A stretch of DNA of 64,000 bases from Paraburkholderia sp. BCC1884 (GTDB lineage Bacteria; Pseudomonadota; Gammaproteobacteria; Burkholderiales; Burkholderiaceae), in contig NZ_CAAJGL010000079.1 in assembly GCF_900996225.1 (NCBI RefSeq), positions 496,001-560,000 of the forward strand. The letters run 5' to 3'. This document shows, one piece after another, positions 42,746-49,029 of this stretch. The notes beneath the pieces are model-generated. The model ran no database searches and had not been told where the DNA came from. It saw only the letters and a program-made list of their open reading frames with translations. The position numbers and the translations under genes were made by a program. Within the stretch, counting starts at the first letter, position 1; every line of letters starts with the position of its first letter.

Positions 42746-43012
42746 TTACTTTGCTGCTGCCTTGCCGGTAGCGCGCGTGCCGAACTTCTTGTTGAACTTC
42801 TCGACGCGGCCTGCCGTGTCCATGATCTTTTGCTGGCCGGTGTAGAACGGATGCGATTCCGACGACACTTCGATCTTGGCGAGCGGGTAGGTCTTGCCGT
42901 TGAATTCGCCAGTTTCACGCGTGTTGATGGTCGAGCGCGTCACGAACTTGAAGTCGATCGACATGTCGACGAACAGGACTTCGCGGTAATCCGGGTGAAT
43001 GCCTTCTTTCAT
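42746..43012 (-). CDS. rpmE2: 50S ribosomal protein L31, type B
   Basis: The 88-residue protein is the zinc-free (C-minus) form of L31, beginning MKEGIHPDYREVLFVDMSID and containing SSESHPFYTGQQKIMDTAGR and VEKFNKKFGTR. The CxxC pair of type A is absent. In many bacteria type B replaces type A under zinc shortage; in Burkholderia it may be the main L31, and no Zur site is evident here. AAAGGAAAG lies just before the ATG at 43012. The gene is monocistronic with its own promoter and terminator. Confidence 0.97.
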   Translation of the reverse strand: MKEGIHPDYREVLFVDMSIDFKFVTRSTINTRETGEFNGKTYPLAKIEVSSESHPFYTGQQKIMDTAGRVEKFNKKFGTRATGKAAAK

Positions 43013-43113
43013 GATCTTTCCTTTAATCTGGCGGTAGCCAACCCGCGTGCGGCCGCTGTTGAGCGCGAACCGCATCTAGGCGCGAGCCACTTGCCTGTGG
43101 TCGAAAAACGGCG

Positions 43114-43142
43114 ATTATGCCAGAAAATCAGTCGCTTGACGA
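43114..43142 (-). promoter_or_regulatory. Promoter of rpmE2
   Basis: On the minus strand TCGTCA (43142-43137) and CATAAT (43119-43114) are spaced by 17 bases, about 100 bases before the L31 start. They match the sigma-70 consensus at four and five of six positions. Confidence 0.55.
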
Positions 43143-43225
43143 CTTTTGTGCGAGCTTTTTGCCTGGTTTCAGACGTGTCATTGGGCGATAGCAGCTCGAA
43201 CGGAGGGACGGGACGCCTCAGCCCG

Positions 43226-44059
43226 TCAACCCGGCGCGAAGCTCAACCCGACCCGCGCCGGGTCTTGCCGGTAAAAGTGCGCGAGAAGGCGATAAAGCTC
43301 CGGATACTCAGCCTCGAACGCCTTCGGCTTGACGAACAGCGCCTCGCTGCAAACGGCAAAAAATTCCGATGGATGGTCGGCGGCGTAGGGATCGATCAGC
43401 GAGTCGCGCTCGAAACGCGCCCAGCGGCGCTCCGGCACCGCGTCGACCCTCGCGCAGAAGTGGTCGTAGGCGTGATCGAACACGTCGGCCCATCGTTGCG
43501 AGTCGAGCGGCGCGTGCCAGCGGCGCATGAGCGGCGGGTGGCCGTCCGCGTCGCCGCTCAGCATGTCGATCTTGTGGGCAAATTCGTGAATCACGACGTT
43601 ATAGGCGTCCGCGCCGTCCGTCATCTGCGCGTCTTCCCACGACAACACCACCGGGCCGCCTTCCCAGGCCTCGCCGCTCGCGTCCTGTTCCACCTCGTGC
43701 ACCACACCGTCTTCGTCCTCGACGGTCTTGCGGATCACGAATTCGCCCGGATAGACGATCACGCCGACCCAGCCGCGATACAGATCGAGGCTCAGATTCA
43801 GCACCGGCAAGCAGGCCTGGGCGGCGATGCCGACGGTCATCGCGTCGGTGAGTTCGAGTTCATGTGCAGTCGAAAATTCCTTTTGCGCGATGAACAGGCT
43901 GGTCAGTTCGCGCAGCCGCTCGAGTTCGGGTGCGTCGAGATGGGCGAGGAACGGCAGGCCTTCCAGTGTGGCCTGCCAGAGGGCGTCGTCGATGGCGTAG
44001 TCGCGCAGCGCACGGTCGCGGCGGCGCGTGCCCAGCCAATGAGTGAGTTTCGAGAGCAT
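43226..44059 (-). CDS. mtfA: MtfA-family zinc aminopeptidase
   Basis: The 277-residue protein matches MtfA (Mlc titration factor A), a cytosolic zinc peptidase that in E. coli binds the glucose repressor Mlc. The zinc motif is H158-E-x2-H162 in NVVIHEFAHKIDMLSG, and a third ligand is expected in HPSEFFAVCSEALF. Other family blocks are GWVGVIVYPGEFVIR and WEGGPVVLSWEDAQM. No Mlc is visible, so the regulatory partner is unknown. It follows the MFS gene on the same strand after 15 bases. Confidence 0.92.
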   Translation of the reverse strand: MLSKLTHWLGTRRRDRALRDYAIDDALWQATLEGLPFLAHLDAPELERLRELTSLFIAQKEFSTAHELELTDAMTVGIAAQACLPVLNLSLDLYRGWVGVIVYPGEFVIRKTVEDEDGVVHEVEQDASGEAWEGGPVVLSWEDAQMTDGADAYNVVIHEFAHKIDMLSGDADGHPPLMRRWHAPLDSQRWADVFDHAYDHFCARVDAVPERRWARFERDSLIDPYAADHPSEFFAVCSEALFVKPKAFEAEYPELYRLLAHFYRQDPARVGLSFAPG

Positions 44060-44074
44060 GGCTTGATGAAACCC

Positions 44075-45631
44075 CTAGTCGATCTGTTTTTGCCACGCGG
44101 CAAACAGGCCGCCGCAGACGGCGATGCCGATCAGGAAGTAGAAACCGTCCAGCGAGCTGAGGAAGCTGGCCTGCTGGGCAACCGTGCGGCTGATTTGCAC
44201 GATCGCGAGCGAGTGAGCCTCGGACGGCGAGCGGCCGGCGGCGGCAAAGCTTCGTGTGAGCGCGGCGAGCGAGTTCTGGAATATCGGATTGTACGGATTC
44301 ACGAACTCGGCGAGGCGAGATTCGTGCAGCGCCTGCCGATGCTGCTCGACGATGATGACGGACGCGGTCGCAAACGAGATCGTCAGTTGCCGCACGATGT
44401 TTTTCAGGCGATAGCCGTGCGTGAATTCCTCGATCGCAAAGATTCTGAAGGTGAGATTGGCGACCGGCAGCACGATGAACAGCAGGAGCAGCCCGCGCAA
44501 CAGCAGCGGCACGACTAGCGCGGCCTCGCCGACGCCCGGCGACATACGCGTCATCCATGCCGCCGCGAACGCCGCCACCGCGAAGCCGGGCACGATGATC
44601 CACTTTTTGCGCGGCAGCAGCTTCGCGTAACGCAGATAGACGAAGAGGGCGCTCGCCGAAATCAGCGATGTCACGCCGACCAGTTGCCCGGTGTTTTCGA
44701 CCGGATAACCGAGGCCGCCTTCGAGGAAGCGCGAGATCAGATAGCTGAAGACCGTCGAGATGAAGTAATAGAAGACGTACAGGACGAGGCCAGCCTGGAA
44801 AACTTTCTCGCGCAACGCATGCAGACGCATCAGCGGCGAAGGATGATGCCATTGCTGATAAGCAAACCAGCCGAGCGCGACGAGGCCGGCCGCCGTCAGC
44901 AGAATCAGCCCCGGCGACGCGCTGAACAACTGGAAGCGCACCTGCTGCATGACGATCTGCAGCGCGCCTTGTGCGAAGGCGAACACGATGTACGGCCAGA
45001 AATGCGCTGAACCGCGTTCCTCGGGCAGGCGGTTGCCGGCGTCGGGCAGCGTGAGGAAGGCCGCCAGGGCGAACAGTGCGCCGACGGGCGCCGTGCACAT
45101 GAACAAGGCGCGCCAGTCGAAATGCGCGACGAGTTGCCCGCCGATCAGCGGCGCGAGCGCGCTGCTCAATACGATCAGAACGAGAAACGCGCGAATTGCC
45201 CCCGGGCGGCGCTGTGGCCCAAAGCTCATCTGAATCAGAATGCGGCAGGTGCCCATCATCGGGCCGATGAAATAGCCTTGAAAACCGCGCGCGAAAGCGA
45301 GTTCGATCGACGATTCGCTCAGCGCCGCCGCTACCGCGCCGGCGGAATAGAGGAGCATGCAGCCCGCCACATAGCGACGGTAACCGAAGCGCTCGACCCA
45401 CCACTCCTGCTGGAGAATCCCCAGCACGGCGGCGACCGCATAGGCGCTCGACGCCCACACGAGTTCATCGGGCGACGCGTTCAGGCCGCCGGCGATATAG
45501 CTCGTAAAGAAGGAGAAAATCGCGTTGTCGAAGTAATCGAGACCGGTGACGACCGCCAGCACCCAGGGAAAGAAGTCGCCGCGCAGTTTGTCGGCGCTGA
45601 ACAGTGGGATACGGGACGAGCCGGCGTTCAT
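44075..45631 (-). CDS. MFS efflux transporter, DHA2-like 14-helix type
   Basis: The 518-residue membrane protein has the length and about fourteen hydrophobic segments of the DHA2 drug:H+ antiporters. Family-like parts are SYIAGGLNASPDELVWASSA and YAVAAVLGILQQEWWVERFG, with motif A-like residues, and GPMMGTCRILIQMSF. A long loop between the last two helices (HRQALHESRLAEFVNPYNPI) resembles the EmrB group. Its start overlaps the stop of the merR gene by 4 bases, so expression is coupled to that regulator, which is likely to sense a substrate of the pump. Confidence 0.9.
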   Translation of the reverse strand: MNAGSSRIPLFSADKLRGDFFPWVLAVVTGLDYFDNAIFSFFTSYIAGGLNASPDELVWASSAYAVAAVLGILQQEWWVERFGYRRYVAGCMLLYSAGAVAAALSESSIELAFARGFQGYFIGPMMGTCRILIQMSFGPQRRPGAIRAFLVLIVLSSALAPLIGGQLVAHFDWRALFMCTAPVGALFALAAFLTLPDAGNRLPEERGSAHFWPYIVFAFAQGALQIVMQQVRFQLFSASPGLILLTAAGLVALGWFAYQQWHHPSPLMRLHALREKVFQAGLVLYVFYYFISTVFSYLISRFLEGGLGYPVENTGQLVGVTSLISASALFVYLRYAKLLPRKKWIIVPGFAVAAFAAAWMTRMSPGVGEAALVVPLLLRGLLLLFIVLPVANLTFRIFAIEEFTHGYRLKNIVRQLTISFATASVIIVEQHRQALHESRLAEFVNPYNPIFQNSLAALTRSFAAAGRSPSEAHSLAIVQISRTVAQQASFLSSLDGFYFLIGIAVCGGLFAAWQKQID

Positions 45632-46179
45632 GCGGATTCGTCCGGCGTGGCTTCGTCCGGCTTGGCGTTGGTGCTTTTTTTACCTCGTTTTGCCGGCGAT
45701 TTCCCTACCAATGCGGCATGCGCATTGCGGCGCTGTTCAAGCAGGGCGTCGGCGTTCTCGCCGGCCAGGCGTCGTGCGAGGTAATCGAGGTCGGGGCTCA
45801 GTTCGGCGCGTATCTTTTGCGCCTCCTTGAGTTCGCGACGCATGGCTTCGATGCGCGCGTCGAGCGCCTCGACCTGTTGCCCGATAGCGTCGTGAATCTG
45901 CCGTAGCGATTCCTTCGAAAAACGATGGCCGCCGTCGACCGGCTCGAGTGGACGCTTGAGCATCTCGGTGATGCCGTGCAGCGAAAAACCGAGCGAGCGC
46001 AATCGCAGAATGCGGCCGAAGCGCTTCAGGTCTTCCTCGTCGTAGAGGCGGTAGCGGCCCTCGCTGCGCGAAGGCGACACGAGGCCGCGTTCCTCGTAGT
46101 ATTTCAGCGTGCGCGGCGTGACGCCGAGACGTTCGGCCGCATCGCGCACGGTTAGCAGAGTGGGTGAGTCCTTCGACAT
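45628..46179 (-). CDS. MerR-family regulator of the adjacent MFS pump
   Basis: The 183-residue protein has a MerR winged helix (LLTVRDAAERLGVTPRTLKY, then YEERGLVSPSRSEGRYRLYD) and a long charged helix (QVEALDARIEAMRRELKEAQ). It ends in a Lys/Ala-rich tail (SPAKRGKKSTNAKPDEATPD). No metal-binding cysteines are present, so an organic ligand is more likely. The ATG at 46179 is chosen; an upstream in-frame extension would run through the operator. The gene overlaps the MFS gene by 4 bases and is preceded by a 28-bp near-perfect palindrome. Confidence 0.88.
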   Translation of the reverse strand: MSKDSPTLLTVRDAAERLGVTPRTLKYYEERGLVSPSRSEGRYRLYDEEDLKRFGRILRLRSLGFSLHGITEMLKRPLEPVDGGHRFSKESLRQIHDAIGQQVEALDARIEAMRRELKEAQKIRAELSPDLDYLARRLAGENADALLEQRRNAHAALVGKSPAKRGKKSTNAKPDEATPDESA

Positions 46180-46211
46180 GGACGTTCTCAAGCATTGCAG
46201 ACAAGCGTCGC

Positions 46212-46247
46212 ATTGTACTCCAACGTGTACGTTCACGTACATGTTGG
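46212..46247 (-). promoter_or_regulatory. Operator-promoter of the merR-MFS operon
   Basis: A 28-base palindrome at 46220-46247 (CCAACGTGTACGT with ACGTACATGTTGG, centre TC) has a single mismatched pair. On the minus strand a TACAAT -10 box lies at 46217-46212, so the palindrome sits in the spacer and -35 zone, as expected for a MerR regulator. The start codon is 33 bases further on. Confidence 0.75.
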
Positions 46248-46306
46248 CGAACGCGATGGCTCTGGCGGGATCGTATGCGGCAGCGCCGGCGGGCTAGCAA
46301 CGGACG

Positions 46307-46339
46307 AAAAAAAGCCGCTCGTGGTAGCGAGCGGCTTTT
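46307..46339 (-). terminator. Terminator after rho
   Basis: GCCGCTCG (46314-46321) and CGAGCGGC (46328-46335) form an 8-bp stem with a 6-base loop, flanked by A and T runs. On the minus strand it ends in seven T, about 60 bases past the rho stop. Confidence 0.9.
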
Positions 46340-46397
46340 CCATGTGATGCGTTTGGTGAGGCCAGGGCAGCTTCGTGGACAGAGGCCTTCTTAAGCT

Positions 46398-47666
46398 TTA
46401 GCTGCCGCCGCCGCGACGCATCATGTCGAAGAACTCGGAGTTGCTCTTCGTCTGACGGATCTTGTCGAGCAGGAATTCCATCGATTCGACTTCGTCCATG
46501 TCGTGAATGAACTTGCGCAGCACCCAGATCTTTTGTAGGACTTCGGGCTTGATCAGCAGTTCTTCGCGGCGCGTGCCGGACTTGTTCAGGTTGATCGACG
46601 GATAGACGCGCTTTTCAGCAAGACGACGTTCCAGGTGCACTTCCATGTTGCCGGTGCCCTTGAACTCTTCGTAGATCACGTCGTCCATACGGCTGCCGGT
46701 TTCGATCAGCGCCGTACCGATGATGGTCAGTGAGCCGCCTTCTTCGATATTGCGCGCGGCGCCGAAGAAGCGCTTCGGACGTTGCAGCGCGTTGGCGTCG
46801 ACACCACCCGTCAGCACCTTGCCCGAGGCCGGCACGACCGTGTTGTACGCACGCGCGAGACGCGTGATCGAGTCCAGCAGAATCACCACGTCGTTCTTCA
46901 TTTCGACGAGGCGCTTGGCTTTTTCGATCACCATTTCGGCGACCTGGACGTGACGCGCGGCCGGTTCGTCGAACGTGGAGGCGATCACTTCGCCTGCCAC
47001 CGAACGCTGCATTTCCGTCACTTCTTCAGGGCGTTCGTCGATCAGCAACACGAACAGCACCACGTCGGGGTGGTTCTGCTTGATGGCATGAGCGATGTGC
47101 TGAAGCATCACGGTCTTGCCGGACTTCGGCGACGCCACCAGCAGGCCGCGCTGGCCCTTGCCGATCGGCGCGATCATGTCGATGATGCGGCCCGTGACGT
47201 TTTCTTCGCCACGCATTTCACGTTCGAGCAGCAGCACCTTGTTCGGGTGCAGCGGCGTCAGGTTTTCGAACATGATCTTGTGCTTCGAGGCTTCCGGCGG
47301 CTGGCCGTTGACCTTGTCCACCTTGACCAGGGCAAAGTAGCGCTCGCCGTCTTTCGGCGTGCGGACTTCGCCTTCGATCGTGTCGCCCGTATGCAGGTTG
47401 AAGCGGCGGATTTGCGACGGGCTGATATAAATATCGTCCGTGCTGGCGAGGTACGAGGTTTCCGGAGAACGCAGGAAACCGAAGCCGTCGGGCAGCACTT
47501 CGAGAGTGCCGTCACCGAAGATCGTATCGCCTGTTTTGGCGCGTTTTTTTAGAATGGCGAACATCAATTCCTGCTTGCGCAGGCGGTTCGCACTTTCGAT
47601 CTCGAGGCCATTGGCCATCTCGATCAATTCAGACACGTGCTGAGTCTTAAGCTCGGATAAATGCAT
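46398..47666 (-). CDS. rho: Transcription termination factor Rho
   Basis: The 422-residue hexameric RNA helicase ends transcription of untranslated RNA. The N-terminal RNA-binding domain begins MHLSELKTQHVSELIEMANG and has the RNP-like DGFGFLRSPETSYL. The motor has Walker A SPKSGKT (about 179-185) within GLLVASPKSGKTVMLQHIAH, Walker B DVVILLDSITRLARAYN and the secondary site LTGGVDANALQRPKRFFGAA. Length is standard. It is downstream of trxA on the same strand, with its own promoter at about 47770. Confidence 0.98.
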   Translation of the reverse strand: MHLSELKTQHVSELIEMANGLEIESANRLRKQELMFAILKKRAKTGDTIFGDGTLEVLPDGFGFLRSPETSYLASTDDIYISPSQIRRFNLHTGDTIEGEVRTPKDGERYFALVKVDKVNGQPPEASKHKIMFENLTPLHPNKVLLLEREMRGEENVTGRIIDMIAPIGKGQRGLLVASPKSGKTVMLQHIAHAIKQNHPDVVLFVLLIDERPEEVTEMQRSVAGEVIASTFDEPAARHVQVAEMVIEKAKRLVEMKNDVVILLDSITRLARAYNTVVPASGKVLTGGVDANALQRPKRFFGAARNIEEGGSLTIIGTALIETGSRMDDVIYEEFKGTGNMEVHLERRLAEKRVYPSINLNKSGTRREELLIKPEVLQKIWVLRKFIHDMDEVESMEFLLDKIRQTKSNSEFFDMMRRGGGS

Positions 47667-47763
47667 ACGGAGAACCCGCGGGAGAAGGTGCGACGAAATG
47701 AAATCTGGGAGGAGAGTGAGCGGAACCGCTCAAGGACTTACACGTCTTTTCGACGTTTTGCGG

Positions 47764-47772
47764 ATTCTAGCA
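47764..47772 (-). promoter_or_regulatory. Extended -10 promoter of rho
   Basis: On the minus strand the sequence reads TGCTAGAAT (47772-47764): an extended TGn preceding TAGAAT, one mismatch from TATAAT. A start here would give a leader of about 90 bases before the rho ATG. The leader holds a small hairpin ACGTC/GACGT (47743-47757), which may be part of rho autoregulation. Confidence 0.55.
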
Positions 47773-47818
47773 TAGCACACGCCAATTTCCGTCAGTGCGA
47801 CGGGATGGCATCTTTCTT

Positions 47819-47852
47819 GTTGAGCGTGTTGCCGGTTGACAACACGCTCAAC
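47819..47852 (-). terminator. Long-stem hairpin between trxA and rho
   Basis: GTTGAGCGTGTTG (47819-47831) pairs perfectly with CAACACGCTCAAC (47840-47852) around an 8-base loop. It lies 53 bases past the trxA stop and upstream of the rho promoter. No T-tract follows on the minus strand, so it may protect the trxA 3' end rather than terminate. Confidence 0.5.
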
Positions 47853-47904
47853 CCGGCGCGCTCACGAGTCTGGAGAGACCCGCGCGAGCGCCGATGCGAC
47901 CGTT

Positions 47905-48231
47905 TTACAGGTTGCCGTCGAGGAACGCGGTGAGTTGCGACTTCGACAGTGCGCCGACCTTCTGGGCGGCAACTGCGCCATTCTTGAAGAGGATCAGCGT
48001 GGGGATGCCGCGCACGCCGAACTTGACCGGCGTCGATTGATGTTCGTCGACGTTGATCTTGGCGATTTGCAGGCGATCGGCGTAATCCTTCGCGACTTCG
48101 TCGAGGATCGGCGCGATCATCTTGCACGGACCGCACCATTCAGCCCAGAAGTCGAGCAGCACGGGTTTATCGGATTTCACGACGTCCTGTTCGAACGATG
48201 CGTCGCTAATATGCTTGATGTTTTCGCTCAT
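47905..48231 (-). CDS. trxA: Thioredoxin
   Basis: The 108-residue protein is a classical thioredoxin with the active site WCGPC (Cys33, Cys36) in LLDFWAEWCGPCKMIAPILD. The conserved cis-proline is in GVRGIPTLILFKNG. It reduces ribonucleotide reductase, methionine sulfoxide reductases and peroxiredoxins, including the Bcp in this window. The ATG at 48231 matches the family start. The trxA-rho order is conserved in many proteobacteria. Confidence 0.98.
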   Translation of the reverse strand: MSENIKHISDASFEQDVVKSDKPVLLDFWAEWCGPCKMIAPILDEVAKDYADRLQIAKINVDEHQSTPVKFGVRGIPTLILFKNGAVAAQKVGALSKSQLTAFLDGNL

Positions 48232-48662
48232 TGTATGAATACCTCTATCGGTTCGAGGCCCGCCTGAATTGCTCGCCACGATACGTCAAAACCTAAGGAA
48301 ACTTCCGTTCGCTTTGCCGCAAGCGGAGTCTTGCCAGCGTTCGTCAAAACAGGGTGAAACCGTTTTGGCCAAATGCGGGAAGGCTCGCGTTTGCGGGTCA
48401 TCCGTACGGCAGTTTAGCTTAATTCGCTATGCGTTGCCGGGGGCGATAGTACTCATCAGGGGCAGTGGGGCCAAGGTCTGCCGATGAAGTGCCACCGTGT
48501 TTCATCCATCACGACATGCCGTATCTGGTGGCGCGGCGAACAAACTCAAGTGCCCTGCAAACGGATCGGCGGCATCGCCGGCTATATGGTGCAGAAGACG
48601 CGATTCGGTGGGCCGTGGCAGCTTTGCTCGTATTAACAGTCGCACAACGGGCCAAGCGATGA
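48232..48662. other. Intergenic region between trxA and ffs
   Basis: About 430 bases separate the divergent trxA and 4.5S RNA genes. Two copies of CGTCAAAAC (about 48284 and 48335) lie upstream of trxA; on the minus strand each reads GTTTTGACG and contains a -35-like TTGACG. No open frame here looks like a gene. Confidence 0.45.
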
Positions 48663-48668
48663 TAGAAT
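48663..48668 (+). promoter_or_regulatory. -10 box of the 4.5S RNA gene
   Basis: TAGAAT at 48663-48668 lies 6 bases before the predicted 5' end of the RNA, the correct spacing for a sigma-70 start. No good -35 hexamer is seen at 16-18 bases. Confidence 0.55.
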
Positions 48669-48673
48669 GTTTC

Positions 48674-48773
48674 GTGACGGGCCTCCTCGCATGGAGGGAT
48701 GGTCAACCTGGTCAGGTCGGGAACGAAGCAGCCACAGCCGTTTTCCACCAGTGCCGAGGGTCAGGCTCGTCAC
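48674..48773 (+). ncRNA. ffs: 4.5S RNA (small signal recognition particle RNA)
   Basis: The roughly 100-base gene holds the universal SRP RNA domain IV, with GGTCAGGTCGGGAACGAAGC and AGCC immediately after (about 48710-48734). These form the tetraloop hairpin and the internal loop bound by Ffh. The ends pair: GTGACGGGCCT (48674-48684) with AGGCTCGTCAC (48763-48773), one G-U. The RNA guides membrane-protein-synthesising ribosomes to FtsY. It lies about 260 bases upstream of dnaX, the same neighbourhood as in other Burkholderia. Confidence 0.93.
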
Positions 48774-49017
48774 CTTCCTCTTTCTGCTTTCTTCAGCAGC
48801 GCTTTAGCAGCATGTGTCCGCTGCAGCACCCACCTCCTGTTTTACCCCTGGCGTGTCGTGACGACTCGTTGGCTCGACGCAGCGCGCGGCGTTTGTCACG
48901 CATGGCGCTCACGCACCCCGTCTATTTTTTTCTATCGGTTCAGTAGCCTGTTTCAATGAGGCAGGACGATGCGTTCGCAGGCCGCCTCGATTCGGTTTTG
49001 CGCGCCATTGTTACTGA

Positions 49018-49023
49018 TACAAT
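49018..49023 (+). promoter_or_regulatory. -10 box directly upstream of dnaX
   Basis: TACAAT at 49018-49023 ends only 6 bases before the dnaX ATG at 49030, with a poor -35 (TTTTGC, 16-base spacer). If used, the transcript would be nearly leaderless. No Shine-Dalgarno sequence is visible before the ATG. Confidence 0.4.
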
Positions 49024-49029
49024 TTCCGG

